Origin: Nematostella vectensis
Lineage: Eukaryota > Cnidaria > Anthozoa > Actiniaria > Edwardsiidae
Assembly (NCBI RefSeq): GCF_932526225.1
Contig: NC_064034.1
Location: forward strand, 3,520,001 to 3,584,000
Direction of reading: 5' to 3'
DNA: 64,000 bases
In this document: positions 25,401 through 37,269 of the stretch, in pieces
Layout of the letters: every line of letters begins with the position of its first letter
How positions within the stretch are numbered: the stretch's first letter is position 1
Made by a program: the position numbers and the translations under genes
The notes under the pieces: generated by a model
What the model was told of the DNA's origin: nothing
Databases searched by the model: none
The model's input: only the letters and a program-made list of their open reading frames with translations

Positions 25401-28400
25401 CAATAAAATTGTTTTTTAATCCGGTATTATCACTTGTTTGATGGTTTAGTTCTGGACGATGAGGGTAATTGCACTACGGCTGCTGAAACATTAAGGAATA
25501 ATGACGTCATTGCCATCATCGGACCTACCACCCACGCATGCGCAATGATAGCGTGTAATCTCCTAGGTAACAATTCATTTTCTAGGTCTTTCAGGTGACT
25601 AGACAAAGATCCTGCTTCTGATTAACAATGAGTAAGTTTGGTTCATTAGGTTCCAGGCTACCTCTGATATCTCCAAGTGTCACATGGCCTGAGTTATCCA
25701 ATAAAACGTTGTACCCTGGATTCTTCCGTACGTCGCCTTCAGATGTACAACAGTCACCAGCTCTTGTAGGATTTATACGCCAATACTCCATAGATCAGGT
25801 GAATAACAGCACTGTTATACCAACAGTCACCAGCTCTTGTAGGATTTATACGCCGACACTCCATAGATCAGGTGAATAACAGTACTGCTATACCAACAGT
25901 CACCAGCTCTTGTAGGATTTATACGCCAATACTCCATAGATCAGGTGAATAACAGTACTGTTATACCAACAGTCACCAGCTCTTGTAGGATTTATACGCC
26001 AATACTCCATAGATCAGGTGAATAACAGCACTGTTATACCAACAGTCACCAGCTCTTGTAGGATTTATACGCCAATACTCCATAGATCGGTGAATAACAG
26101 CACTGTTATACCACACCAGTTACCAGCTCTTGTAGGATTTATACGCCGATACTCCATAGATCAGGTGAATAACAGCACTGTTATACCACACCAGTTACCA
26201 GCTCTTGTAGGATTTATACGCCAATACTCCATAGATCAGGTGAATAACAGCACTGTTATACCACAACAATCACCAGCTCTTGTAGGATTTATACGCCAAT
26301 ACTCCATAGATCAGGTGAATAACAGCACTGTTATACCACAACAATCACCAGCTCTTGTAGGATTTATACGCCAATACTCCAAAGATCAGGTGAATAACAG
26401 CACTGTTATACCACAACAATCACGAGCTCTTGTAGGATTTATACGCCAATACTCCATAGATCAGGTGAATAACAGCACTGTTATACCACAACAATCACCA
26501 GCTCTTGTAGAATTTTTTACGCCGATACTCCATAGATCAGGTAAATAACAGCACTGTTATACCACAACAATCACCAGCTCTTGTAGGATTTATACGCCAA
26601 TACTCCATAGATCAGGTAAATAACAGCACTGTTATACCACACCAGTTACCAGCTCTTGTAGGATTTATACGCCGATACTCCATAGATCAGGTAAATAACA
26701 GCACTGTTATACCAACAGTCACCAGCTCTTGTAAAATTGTTTACGCCAATACTCCATAGATCAGGAAAATAACAGCACTGTTATACCACAACAATCACCA
26801 GCTCTTGTAGGATTTATACGCCAATACTCCATAGATCAGGTGAATAACAGTACTGCTATACCAACAGTCACCAGCTCTTGTATTTTAGGATTTCCACGCC
26901 AATACTACATGCACACATTGAGCGGTCAAAACCATGACATTGGCATATAAGGTGCTCTTATTCTCCGTCCTTTCCAAAATCACATCGGTTCCATAACCAA
27001 GATTGCTGTTTAACCTCATCAGATTGGCGTTGTTGTTATGGACGATTCAGTTTCCTTGGAGATCAACGCAGGCTTACAACGGATGATCCAAAGTTTTTCT
27101 CGCCCCCATATCAGCATCATAAGGAACGTGACATGTGCAAATACGAGCCATGCGATTCGCCAGTGTTTATATGAGGTAATATAACACACCATATCATTCG
27201 CCAGTGTTTATCTGAGGTAATGTAACCACACCATGCCATTTGCAAGTATCTATATGACGGAATATGACCCTGCCATGTTTATGTCTATACAGCCGTCTGG
27301 ACTTGCCCGGTTGCCTTTTTGTCTTTCTGTTATCACTTCGTCTTTCATTCTTTCTGTTGGACCGGAAGGTCGGTCTGTTGCACTTGCATACAATAGGTGG
27401 GATTTGAAAATGTAAAAATATTGATGGGAGTTGTTTTATGCCTTCCAGCTCAACAAAGCTGGCATCAGAGCTGTTGTCCTAATAGCCCAACACACACACG
27501 CAGCCCCACTACTTGATGAAATCTTTGAAATGGTGAGTCTAAAGAGAAGGTCAATATATTAGATGTGACTCGACTTGAGGCAAAATAACCAAATGTGACT
27601 ACTTGACTAATGACTTGAGTACCAACTAATCTGTACTTGTAGCTCGGCCCCTAATAGGGACCGTGGCCAAAAGACATTAATAACCTTCAGGCCCGTACCA
27701 AGAACTCTTTTGTTAGGGGGGGGGAGTGCGAAATCCGAAAAAGTGATTTTACTATTTGTTTTTGACAGGGAATGTATGGTAAAGGCTGGACATGGATCAC
27801 ATCTACGGGGATCATTACAGATCCACTTACAAATAATCTACGATCACGTCAAGCGGTACTTGAAGGATTTATTGGTCTGGCGTCCAAAGGTATATCCCAT
27901 TACAGATGATGGATACCAACAAATGGTTCCCTAAGTTATTGGGTCAGTACTGCAGCGTTTAAATAAAATGAAAATATTGGGGGGGGGGGGGGCACAGCCC
28001 TTACTGGTCATTTCCTTATAATCTTCCAAAATAATGGAGGGGGGGGGCGCACGTGCCCCAGTATCCCAACCCCTGCTATGGCATCTCTATGACTCAAAGG
28101 GAGTCTTGGGTTTAGGTTCTTTTATGGCGCTCATAAAAACCAAGGGGGAAGCTTAGAGCGAATGAAAACATCTGTTTTTGGTGTTTTATTTGTTTGAAGG
28201 TGCTGAGGGCCCAGTTTATTTTGAATTGCTCGGTCAACTTCTGAAGAACAAGACTGGGCTCCAAGGTGTGGATACTTTAAGCATGGTAGGATGTTCCCTT
28301 TTCATCACTTGCCTTATCACATTATTAGGTACTTGGTACCTTTAAGATAGACGATGGTGGAAAGACGACGACGACGCACACGCTTAGAACTATACGCGCG

Positions 28401-29896
28401 CTGGATTATGGCTGCTAGAGTTGAAGTGTCGCACCCCCACCCCCTCCCCCCTCTGTCAAAAGACAGAGGGGGGAGTTATAGTTATAGTTCCGCTAATCAT
28501 CTTTTTATCTGACTTATTCTCAGGACCCTTCTCATCATCACGACGGGCAGATTATCGATGCTGTTAATGTCGTCACAAACGTCCTTATTACCACCGCGTT
28601 AAAGGTATTTTTAAAATACTGTGGCCAGTTGGAGGGGGCGGGGGAGGGCCCTGTACTCCTCTCAAGCATGCAAATACCACGAGAAGGCAATTCTTTATTC
28701 GGTCTTTGATGTTTTTAATGCCCCTGTATCAATTCATGTTAACGGACGTATAAATCGATTGTTATTGTTAATCGAATGGTCACATGACCTGTATTGTGAT
28801 GATTATGATGTTGATTATTGCGTCCTCAGAACTTATCCAGAAACGCAACCCGCGAGGAACTGATGCAGGGGCTAAAAGAGATTACACAAGCTACAAGCAC
28901 CGTCCCAAGCGCGACAGGTACAGAAATAAACCCAAGCGATCCTCACACTTCCCACTTAGGCCCACCATTCCCCCTCACCCTACCGAACACTTCCTTCTCA
29001 ACCCTTCCTCCCCTCGAACACATGTAGACATAGACTTGCAGCATTGAAACAACATTGAACACGCAGAACAAAAATCGCAGGGTAGACACCCCCTTCTCCA
29101 GAACTTCAAAGCCAAACTCAAGGTGTTTCCCAAATAAGCAAGACTTTCCAATAATTCAAGAATTATTAAAAATAAATTTTAAGCTTGTTGCGGCCCAATT
29201 CAGATGATGTGATAGGACTATAGGCTATTCTTTTTTTACCTTAGGTCTCGACTCCAACATTTACTTTGACAACAGACAGGATGGGCCAACGGCGTATGAC
29301 GTCATCAATGTCGTGGTAAGGTGTGCGCCTCATGCAACAAGAAATCCCATGATGCTCATAACTTATGTTAACTCTTTCAAGGATGGTAAAGTTGAATGGG
29401 TGGGTTCCTACGCATCCGAGAAATATGTGCCTAAAAGGTTAGTAAGCCTTTTGTGGACTGAAAAAGGACGAAGGATTTTATATCATTCTAAAAAGAATTT
29501 AAAGGATTCAAGAAACCCATGGTGCATTTGGGACTGTTTTCTTACAGACATCTCACAGACCACTCAAAGCGGCCTGTTATTCTAGGACTGTACAAATCCA
29601 TCTTCAGTGCCTGTGTTTGGCCATTTGCATTTAAGCAGCAGGTAGTCATTTGTGACTCACATATATCACTAATCTAGACAATAGTTAAATTAATAGCATG
29701 ACTCACTGATCCTACTTAATGGCAAAGTTTAAATGGAAAGCTTGCTTTGTTCCTTGCCTTTATGGTCGCTTCATTTCTCCTTCACAGGTCACCTGTGTTC
29801 CCAGGCGGCCTTTCAAAGCCGATCATAAAGGCTCTGCACTACAAGCTGGCAGCATTTCCCCCTCTCACCACGATGCCGAATCTAGCACAAGAATGG
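22490..29896 (+). CDS. Tandem venus-flytrap receptor, exons 1-14 (signal peptide and first ligand-binding domain)
   Basis: Spliced model with exons 22490-22550, 23696-23766, 24755-24827, 25450-25566, 25650-25798, 27023-27175, 27449-27532, 27769-27889, 28200-28285, 28524-28604, 28830-28917, 29245-29315, 29382-29437 and 29788-29896. Every intron is GT-AG and all phases join. Exon 1 encodes a hydrophobic signal peptide. The rest is an ANF-receptor/periplasmic-binding-like domain of the class C GPCR and natriuretic receptor type: KLGLLTQLN, then AIIGPTT, PLISP, ELSNKTLYPGFFRTSPSD, IGVVVMDDS, VVLIAQ, WTWITSTG and a late YDVINVV. Several N-glycosylation sites are visible. The same transcript continues into a second copy of the domain from 30354. 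Extracellular ligand-binding role inferred; ligand unknown. Confidence 0.82.
22612..23125. mobile_element. Foldback (hairpin) element in receptor intron 1
   Basis: Several inverted copies of a block containing caatacaccaaaaactgg, actctgccaaattttcgtct and taataagacttcttcagg. The inner pair at about 22940-23072 is a nearly perfect palindrome. The outer flanks caaaaagccc on the left and gggctttttg on the right are also inverted. The same palindrome with the same right flank (ttctggtacgagatc, gacagtttgggctttt) occurs at 57522-57710, so this is a dispersed family. No coding capacity. Confidence 0.75.
23767..24690 (+). repeat. 32-bp minisatellite grown from the exon 2 splice donor
   Basis: Units contain gtgagtacccgaacgctta and cccatcctacct. 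The first copy starts exactly at the exon 2 5' splice site (gtgagtaccaacgcttaccc at 23767). About six copies precede a 175-bp spacer, and about 18 more run from 24120 to 24690. Each unit therefore carries a consensus-like gtgagt donor. Confidence 0.88.
25753..26895 (+). repeat. 73-76 bp minisatellite spanning the exon 5/intron 5 junction
   Basis: About 16 copies. The first copy is the real end of exon 5 (coding SPALVGFIRQYSIDQ) plus the first bases of intron 5 (gtgaataacag). Later copies repeat both the coding end and the donor. Some linkers read accaacagtcaccag, keeping an acceptor-like cag before a 45-nt mini-exon; others read accacaacaatcaccag. The middle copies are 75 bp, so an open frame runs through 26018-26548. 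This is derived intron sequence rather than a separate gene. Confidence 0.88.
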
Positions 29897-30353
29897 GTAC
29901 ATTCAAGTGATATAATATTTACTCGAATTTAAAGTTAATTCAATTTTGAAATGATTTTAAATCACATTTTTAATAACCTAAGCTCTCGTGCTATTGTCGG
30001 AAACTTTTTCTATCCAAATGCACACATAAAAGTCACCTTTCTAGACAACCAGCAAAGATATCAACCGGAGTCGAACCGATATCGTCACATGGGCAAGCTG
30101 GGTTTAGACCCCCTCTGGACACGCGCCTGGTATCTACGTCAGATTCGGGATTTGAACAAACAGACAAGAAACCAGCAAAACAAAGCCAGTATATAGAAAC
30201 AAACGATTTGGTATCGGGATTTTGAAGTGGAAAGATCTACAATGTGGTGATATACAACACAGGATCCCTGACGCCCTTTCCATTGCCAGGCATATGAATT
30301 AGACCTGTTTTCAATAAGAACCATTCAGAGCAAATCTTGTTCTTTATATCCAG

Positions 30354-33300
30354 GTTTCTGCATTCAAAATCGCAGTAGAAAAGGTGAACAGAGACCCAAC
30401 ACTACAAGTAACATTCGCTTATAGTGTCTTTGACGAGGGAACGAGTGCCGGGTCATGCAGGGCCCAGACAAAGGTGAGTAATGGACACCATGCTACTTGT
30501 TTCTATATCCATCTATTACAGACAACTCTCAGCGAGCCTTTAACCAGAGTTTTAAACTCTGATATATACAGTTATTATGTAGTTATTTTTTTCCTTTCCG
30601 AAATAAAGCTGTTAATTTTGGTTATTGAGCTACTAAAAGCTATGCTTTTTGGAACCTATGGCATGCCTTTCTAGGTAGTGTGCGTATTTTGCGCTTCTCT
30701 TTTTTCACCTCCATCATCTTCTGTTGGTTATCTCATCCTCTATGAGTATTTTTCTTTTTGAATTCATGCCCGCCCCCTTCTCCTTGGTCAGCGGCGTAGT
30801 CAGGATTTTTAACAAGGGGGGGGGGGCAAAAGGCTGTGTGTGTGTGTGTGTGTGTGGGGGGGGGGGGTGCTGAGCCACCACCCCTGGCTACGCCCCTGTT
30901 GTTCCATTATAACACTCTTGCTATTTTTTTTCTTTTATAGACAAATTTGACGTCATTTGACGTCATACTTAGCTCTTCAGTCATGTGCTCTGCCACCATA
31001 CTGAATACCACAGGTAACCCATATGTGCAAAATGCGCGCAAGGCGCTACCGATCTAAAAGCGGTTTGCGTGACAGGAAACATTCAGCAAGCAGCTCTTCC
31101 ACTCTGTGCGACTGTTTTAATCATTGTAGCGCGCAATAAATATTGCCACAAATAGTTGTTCGAACTGTTTTAATCATTGTAGCGCGCAATAAATCTTGCC
31201 ACAAATAGTTGTGCGAACTGTTTTAATCACTGTAACGCGCAATAAATCTTGCCACAAATAGTTGTGCGAACTGTTTTAATCATTGTAGCGCGCAATAAAT
31301 CTTGCCACAGATAGTTGTGCGAACTGTTTTAATCATTGTAGCGCGCAATAAATCTTGCCACAGATAGTTGAGAAACATTCATTAGCTCAGTAAGAAGGAT
31401 ATTTCTATTCAGGAAGCATGCACCCAGCATAATTCACAGCCTTTGGTTTCGATAGCTATGAATAAGTCCTTATCTTTAAAGCCATTGTGTTTTTCTAACA
31501 TCCCAGTATGATTTGACTACAGCTGGGTGTGGTATCCCCGTGGTATCTTTTACCTCCGCACCTGATCAACTGTTAAACAAAACTCAGTACCCTCTCTTCG
31601 TCCAAGCGGCGCCAACATACACTGCTCAGGGAAGAGCTTTGGCTGAAATTGTTTTAAAGTACAAATGGACTCAGGTTGGTAAAAACGCTGTTTAAAACAT
31701 TCTAGAACGCCAGGAGATGCAGCCTAACTTAAACGTAAACGCCAATGAAAATTCAAGAAAGAATCCCTTGTCCATTTTTTATGACGTCTCTTGCTAGCGC
31801 TACTAAAAGCTTTGGGCTGCCTTTGTTGTCTGTAAATGATTATCTTTAAGCACTCGATAAACAACTTGTAGTTGAGTCACGTCACAAGTCATCATGTCAC
31901 ATGTTTTTGTCCACTAATAGGTCGGCATCGTTTCTAGTGAGACCTCTTTCGCTTCCGGCCTGACAGGGGCCGTACAGGCGCACATGAAATCACGTGGTAT
32001 AGCGTTAAGTGGCTCCTGGCTAATTCGCGAAAAAGCAAGCACCAGTGACATGCGCAGTGAGTTCACAAAGGTCAGAAAATATGCATGAACAGAATTCTTA
32101 TCAAATCAGCATTTTTTAAATGAATTTTTATTATCAGCATTTTACATTATATTCATTATTGTATAATCAACTAATACTGCCATATTCTACAATTCTTTAT
32201 TTTCTCGCCACAGATGAAATATGCCAACAACATCACAGCTGTGAACATCCTTCTCAGTGATCCAATCATCACGCCTTTTCTTCTAAAAGCTGCCAAAGAC
32301 GAGGTAAGTTCCAAAAGCTGCCAAAGACGAGGTAAGCACCCTCTTGTTGAATGAATAGATAGCTTAAGCAAACACGTTTCTGGACAACAGACGGCAACCG
32401 GAAGTAGATAATCTTTATGTTTAACGCTATCGCAAAGCTAGAAGGTTTCACATTTTAGACTACGTGCTAGAATAGAACCGTCTTCTTTCATTGGAATTCA
32501 GCAAAAACATTACAAAGACGGAAAACGTTAAACTTCCGGTTGCCGTCTGTCGTTCAGAAACGTGTTTGCTTAAGTTCCCCATTATCGTCATGACGGTTAC
32601 AGGGGCGTTGCCAGGGGGGTGGCCAATGCCTTCCCCCCTTCTAGCAGCCAAAAATACAGTGGACTTTAAAAGCACACTAGCATACACACATTGGCACCAG
32701 TCGGGCCAAGACGGGACGCTAGCACAGTCTATTACCCGTGCAGTTCGGCAACCATGGACAGCTGTTTCGTCCTTATTAGGACTCGTCAGCATGGCATAGC
32801 CGGTTTGCCTCAGTTAAACTTCATCGGCAAAAAAAACTGCAGGGCGACTTCGACTCGAACGAAGTGCTTTAAACCACAGCTTAGATCCATGTGGGATCTA
32901 GAGCTGCGACCGGGCTAGCGTGATGCCAATTGTGCGGATCACGCATGCGACCTTTGCTAGTCTAAAACTCCGTCGGATAGCCAAAACTATCCTTGCGAGT
33001 ATGTATACATAAATGTGGACTTTAAAAGCACACTAGCATACACACATTGGCACCAGTCGGGCCAAGACGGGACGTAGCACAGTCTATTACCCGTGCAGTT
33101 CGGCAACCATGGACAGCTGTTTCGTCCTTATTAGGACTCGTCAGAATGGCATAGCCGGTTTGCCTCAGTTAAACTTCATCGGCAAAAAAAACTGCAGGGC
33201 GACTTCGACTCGAACGAAGTGCTTTAAACCACAGCTTAGATCCATGTGGGATCTAGAGCTGCGACCGGGCTAGCGTGATGCCAATTGTGCGGATCACGCA

Positions 33301-36300
33301 TGCGACCTTTGCTAGTCTAAAACTCCGTCGGGTAGCCAAAACTATCCTTGCGAGTATGTATACATAAATGTGGACTTTAAAAGCACACGGCTATGCCATG
33401 CTGACGAGTCCTAATAACGACGAAACAGCTGTCCATGGTTGCCGAACTGCACGGGTAATAGACTGTGCTAGCGTCCCGTCTTGGCCCGACTGGTGCCAAT
33501 GTGTGTATGCTAGTGTGCTTTTAAAGTCCAAAAATACAGTAAATGTATGGGCCCCCTCCTGTTAAAAATCCTGTCTACGCCGATGAGTTAGCTATGTTAT
33601 CCAAGCTCTTTGTTGTGTTATTAGGGTCTTACCGGAAGTGGCTGGACGTGGCTGGTGTCTGACGGCGTGATAACGTCATTTGATGAAGGAAATACGTCAC
33701 GTGATGTCAAAGAGGCCTCGCAGGGTATTGTGGGAGTTGGACCTAAAGGTATCTACTTATTTGTTCTACCGTATGACCAGGTATAACTCAACTTAGTTCT
33801 CTTAGTAGATTTTCTATTGTTTGATGTGCGGGTAATTCTGATGGTTGTTGCTGCTGTAATTATCGCGGTGTCATGCACTCGCCATCTTTCTGTCTGGTTT
33901 GTGTTTTTCTTCTGCTGTGATCGTTTATAGTGATTACTTCCGTTATTTTTAAGGAGGATCCGGTGTTGACTATGATGATTTTGGGACTTCATGGAAAGCG
34001 TATTCAAAGGTATTATTCGACGGTACAATGAAACATTCGTGTTTATTCCTCAGTTTTGACGAGGAAACAACATTAAAACATTAAATTACAACACAATAGC
34101 AAAATGAAAATCAAATTTGATGACGATGGTTATAATTATGCTGGTTACGAGGTTTTAGATTATATTATAATAATAAGTGATTGCTTGTCATTACCTTGCT
34201 ATTTTTGACTAACACTAGGCTTCGCTTTATACTGCACAAGTCTACGATGCCGTATATGCTGTCGCACATGCGACCAGCGGTCTCTATCGCAATGGACACG
34301 TGACCAGGGTAAGGCTCTAGTGCCTCGTGGATTAGCCAATCACAGGGCTCGCTCACCCTTCCTCTGATGTAATGATTCTTGTATTAAACTGTTATTCCTA
34401 GAAAAGAAACAAAATTGGTAGAATTGTTGATGCCAAGAGATATAACTGAGATGGACTAGGAAAAAAGATACGTGATATAAACTGACATCATCACTGAATA
34501 TTTTACAGCGCGAAAACCATTACAAAGCCCAGGAAATGAAATGCTATAGCTGGTATTACGAATTATGTTCGCAGAATCGTGATACAGGGGTACTGATGTA
34601 TTTTTTGCAGACTACAGCGCCTGGTACATTCGGGGAACTTTTCATGGCAGGTCTGAAAAACGTTTCGTTTCTTGGCGTTACAGGTACGATATGTAATGCT
34701 GTTTCATGAAATATTATTTAAATTGTGTGATTTCGGGAAAAAAACTATAACATCCCCCATACCTCCTGGAATTCCCACCACCTGGAATCGGCCGATGCTT
34801 CCCTACTTCAATTTTGGGTAATATTGATATTTTTTAGGGGTGAATGTGTCATTCGATAGCAGTGGTGACGTCAGTGGACTGGTGGAGGTGCGGAACTATG
34901 TGGTATGTCTTTTCTATCTGCAGCTTTGCTTGACTTATCCCCCATTCTAACACAAAGGCGGCATACAGGAGAGGGTTGGGTGGGTGAGGGAGATTTTCAG
35001 CTCCGCATGAAAACAGATATAAATATGATAGGATTTGGGATAAAACCTGTCGACGCTGTTTTAAGTCTCATAAGATTTTAATGCCGTGTTTATCTTCTGG
35101 GGGAGCATGTTTATGGGGTCTGCTTTGGTCACACCAAATTCCTCGGTTGGAAAAAAACCGTCCAGTCCTTTTCCTACATATATGTCTTTGTAAGCGAGCA
35201 GGCGAGCTTCGCCTACTTTTTCATGAAGACCTGTTACAAATTACCGATGAACAGGGCTGCCCTCTCCACCAAAAAAATGCATAGGAACTATAAATATTCA
35301 CTGCATTTTCTAAAGTTTTCAATACAGGTGTTTTCAACGAGCTAAGGGGTATCATAACAAATACTTCTCTTCCAGGGCAACGATTGGTCAGTCGTGGGTG
35401 AATACAGTAGCCAATCAGATACGCTTACACTACAAGCAGGGTAAGGGGCTGGTGTTTGAGATGTTACTCAACTACGACTTAATAATGATTAATTATTGAT
35501 CTAAATGTGAAGCATGTTTAAGGTTACGGATCATAATGTTATTTTTCAACTTTGAGGAAGGTTTTGTGCGAATTCTAACAATATCGCTTTAAATTACAGG
35601 CGGGATATAGTCTGGCCAGGTGGATCTTTCACTGCTTATTCTCAAGATGTAAAAAGGTATTCTAGCAATAGTCCTGTGGCCTCTGTATGATGTCGACTCT
35701 CATTACTATCGATCTAGAGATACCGAATGCAAGGAAAGCGGGATGATTTCTCATTTTTATATTTGTCTTTACTACTTTTACTAAGAAATTTTCAGCTTTT
35801 TTTTACTAATAACAAATAGCAATATCAACATTAGTCATCAACTTCACTTCCCCTCCTTGTATCACGCCGCCTCATCTTTGCTTCTTATCTCCATTATCCC
35901 TATTCAAACCCTGGGCGTACGCCTCACCTTACCTTATGTCACATTTACCCCACATCCTACCTTACGTCACGTCACCTAGCCTGTCATCTGCATTATCCCT
36001 TTTCAGACCCGATAACTACCTCCAGCTGGTTATTGTACTGGGCGTGGTGTTGTCGTGTTTTGTCGTCGCTGCCATAGGATTGTCGCTGTACTTTTCTCGG
36101 ATCCAAGATGTGTACGATCTGAGAACTGGTAACCTCGACACCCTGAACCTCGTCACTATCATCGAGAATAAGGTAGGTGCATTCAAAGTTACTTGGATTT
36201 GGACGACAATTAAGGATTTGAGATATGGAGCGAGGTAAATTTGTGTTTATTGGAAGGATCCCATGCCTATCGTATTAAACTTCAAGTTCAAGGTGTTGGG

Positions 36301-36849
36301 GAGGCACCAGGCCCAAGAACATCTGGATCCGTTACGAAAAATTCCAAGAGCTCTTGTCAGGCACACCTTTGTTATAACTTTTACTCAATATTGGAAGTTA
36401 TGCAAAGAAGTCTCGAAATAACCATCTAAACACAAAGTTTTATATTTAATTTACGTAACTCGATCAAAATACTGTAATAGTTTACCAAATCAGCCGACTA
36501 TGTATGACAAAATGGTGGATATCAAAATATCTTTAAAAACAAGTACCTGTCAAAACACTACGATTACTGATGTTTGAGGATGGTGGGATGTGGGCGAGGT
36601 AGAATTTAAAATAATCATATCTTCAATATTTTTTTTTTGTATTTTTGCCTTTTTCAAAAGTTTCACTACAAAGACAAATTCAGGGCGAAGAAGCCGGAGA
36701 ACATAAGGCCGATTACACCGCGAACACCTGCAACACCTACCATCCCAACACCACCGGACTTGGATGAGCCCTTTACAGCTCGTGCACCAACAACGCGAAC
36801 GATGCGACTGAACGCGTCATTCAACGACCCCAACACAAGTTACTTGTAA
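30354..36849 (+). CDS. Tandem venus-flytrap receptor, exons 15-28 (second ligand-binding domain, one TM, tail)
   Basis: Exons 30354-30473, 30941-31013, 31523-31674, 31921-32070, 32214-32303, 33625-33748, 33954-34009, 34219-34308, 34611-34683, 34838-34902, 35377-35441, 35600-35656, 36007-36172 and 36661-36849 (stop). Phases join with exon 14 and throughout, giving 929 residues in total. The second domain repeats the first: FKIAVEKVN, IPVVSF, NKTQYPLFVQAAPT, VGIVSSETSF, GWTWLVSDG, YDAVYAVAHA, ending in IVWPGGSFTAYS. One hydrophobic helix follows (QLVIVLGVVLSCFVVAAIG, coded near 36030-36090). After it comes a basic, Thr/Pro-rich tail of about 90 residues. No 7TM, kinase or cyclase follows before the stop and polyadenylation signal, so it resembles a clearance-type receptor in layout. 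Confidence 0.82.
31120..31375. repeat. Intronic minisatellite, about 60-bp unit, four to five copies
   Basis: Units containing gaactgttttaatcattgta, gcgcgcaataaatcttgcca and cagatagttgtgc repeat in tandem in the intron after exon 16. Confidence 0.85.
32284..32335 (+). repeat. Two-copy duplication of the exon 19 end with its splice donor
   Basis: The sequence aaaagctgccaaagacgagg with the following taag occurs twice in tandem. The first copy is the end of exon 19 and its donor (gtaagt from 32304); the second provides a spare gtaagc donor 27 bp downstream. Confidence 0.85.
32748..32797 (-). ncRNA. Type I hammerhead ribozyme, copy 1
   Basis: Minus strand reads helix I GCCATG, core CTGACGA, helix II GTCC-TAATAA-GGAC, core GAAA, a short palindromic helix III CAGCTG, then TC and CATGG closing helix I. 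All catalytic core positions are present. Predicted cleavage follows the GTC at 32757. The helix III palindrome is too short for a stable single-molecule stem, the known animal design that works through dimers. Confidence 0.88.
33102..33152 (-). ncRNA. Type I hammerhead ribozyme, copy 2
   Basis: Same core and helices II and III as copy 1. One change in helix I (GCCATT before CTGACGA) weakens the pair next to the core. Confidence 0.8.
33393..33443 (+). ncRNA. Hammerhead ribozyme, inverted copy 3
   Basis: Lies in the inverted segment, so it reads on the + strand. The core CTGACGA and GAAA are intact and helix I CCATG/CATGG is complete. Helix II is GTCC-TAATAA-CGAC with one mismatch that probably lowers activity. 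Confidence 0.75.
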
Positions 36850-37230
36850 GCCAACAACGCCAATGATGCGACTGAACGCGTCATTTAACGACCCCAACAC
36901 AAGTTACTTGTAAGCCAACAACGCCAACGATGCGACTGAACGCGTCATTTAACGACCCAAACACAAGTTACATGTAAGCCAACAACGCGAACGATGCGAC
37001 TGAACGCGTCATTCAACGACCTCAACACAAGTTACATGTAAGCCAACAACGCCAACGATACATTTTAATACGTCATACAACGGCCTAAACTCAAGTTACA
37101 TGTAGGGCAACAAAGCCAACTGTGAAATTGAACGAGTCATTCAACGACCTCAACACAGGTTACATGAATGATGTAGGCCAACAAAAACAACGGCGTAACT
37201 GAACGCACCATTTTAACGACCTCAACAAAA
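36785..37230 (+). repeat. 63-64 bp repeat of the receptor's last coding bases and stop codon
   Basis: The terminal coding segment (acaacgcgaacgatgcgact through acaagttacttgtaa) is repeated six to seven times into the 3' untranslated region with growing divergence. Each early copy repeats the stop codon TAA and the following gcc. Confidence 0.88.
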
Positions 37231-37260
37231 AATTTTATTTGTAAAAATGTAAAGAATGCA

Positions 37261-37266
37261 AATAAA
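37261..37266 (+). terminator. Polyadenylation signal AATAAA of the receptor gene
   Basis: AATAAA about 410 bp after the stop codon, followed by an A-rich and T-rich stretch. It marks the likely transcript end. Confidence 0.6.
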
Positions 37267-37269
37267 TGG

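Larger units (their letters stand above)
32661..33529. mobile_element. Retrozyme-like element with hammerhead ribozymes, flanked by an 11-bp target duplication
   Basis: Two tandem direct units of about 355 bp start at gtggactttaaaagcac (32659 and 33015). A third start at 33370 is cut after about 20 bp and joined to an inverted copy of the first 145 bp of the unit, ending gcttttaaagtcc at 33529. The 11 bases aaaaatacagt flank both ends (32650-32660 and 33530-33540). Each copy carries a type I hammerhead motif. Multimeric, ribozyme-bearing, coding-free repeats of 170-400 bp are known as retrozymes in animals, and Penelope-like elements also carry such motifs. The insertion lies in the intron between receptor exons 19 and 20. 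Confidence 0.82.

Noticed and set aside
26018-26548. A separate 176-residue gene in the receptor intron
   Set aside because: It is the exon 5 end copied in tandem; no independent start or domain.
32491-33565. Short ORFs across the hammerhead repeats
   Set aside because: They repeat with the 355-bp unit and have no coding features; the unit acts at RNA level.
33753-34028. 91-residue minus-strand ORF
   Set aside because: Overlaps receptor exon 21 on the other strand; low complexity and no domain.
22490-36849. Calling the receptor a GABA-B-type GPCR
   Set aside because: The ligand-binding part is class C-like, but only one hydrophobic helix follows before the stop codon, and a second ligand-binding domain precedes it.
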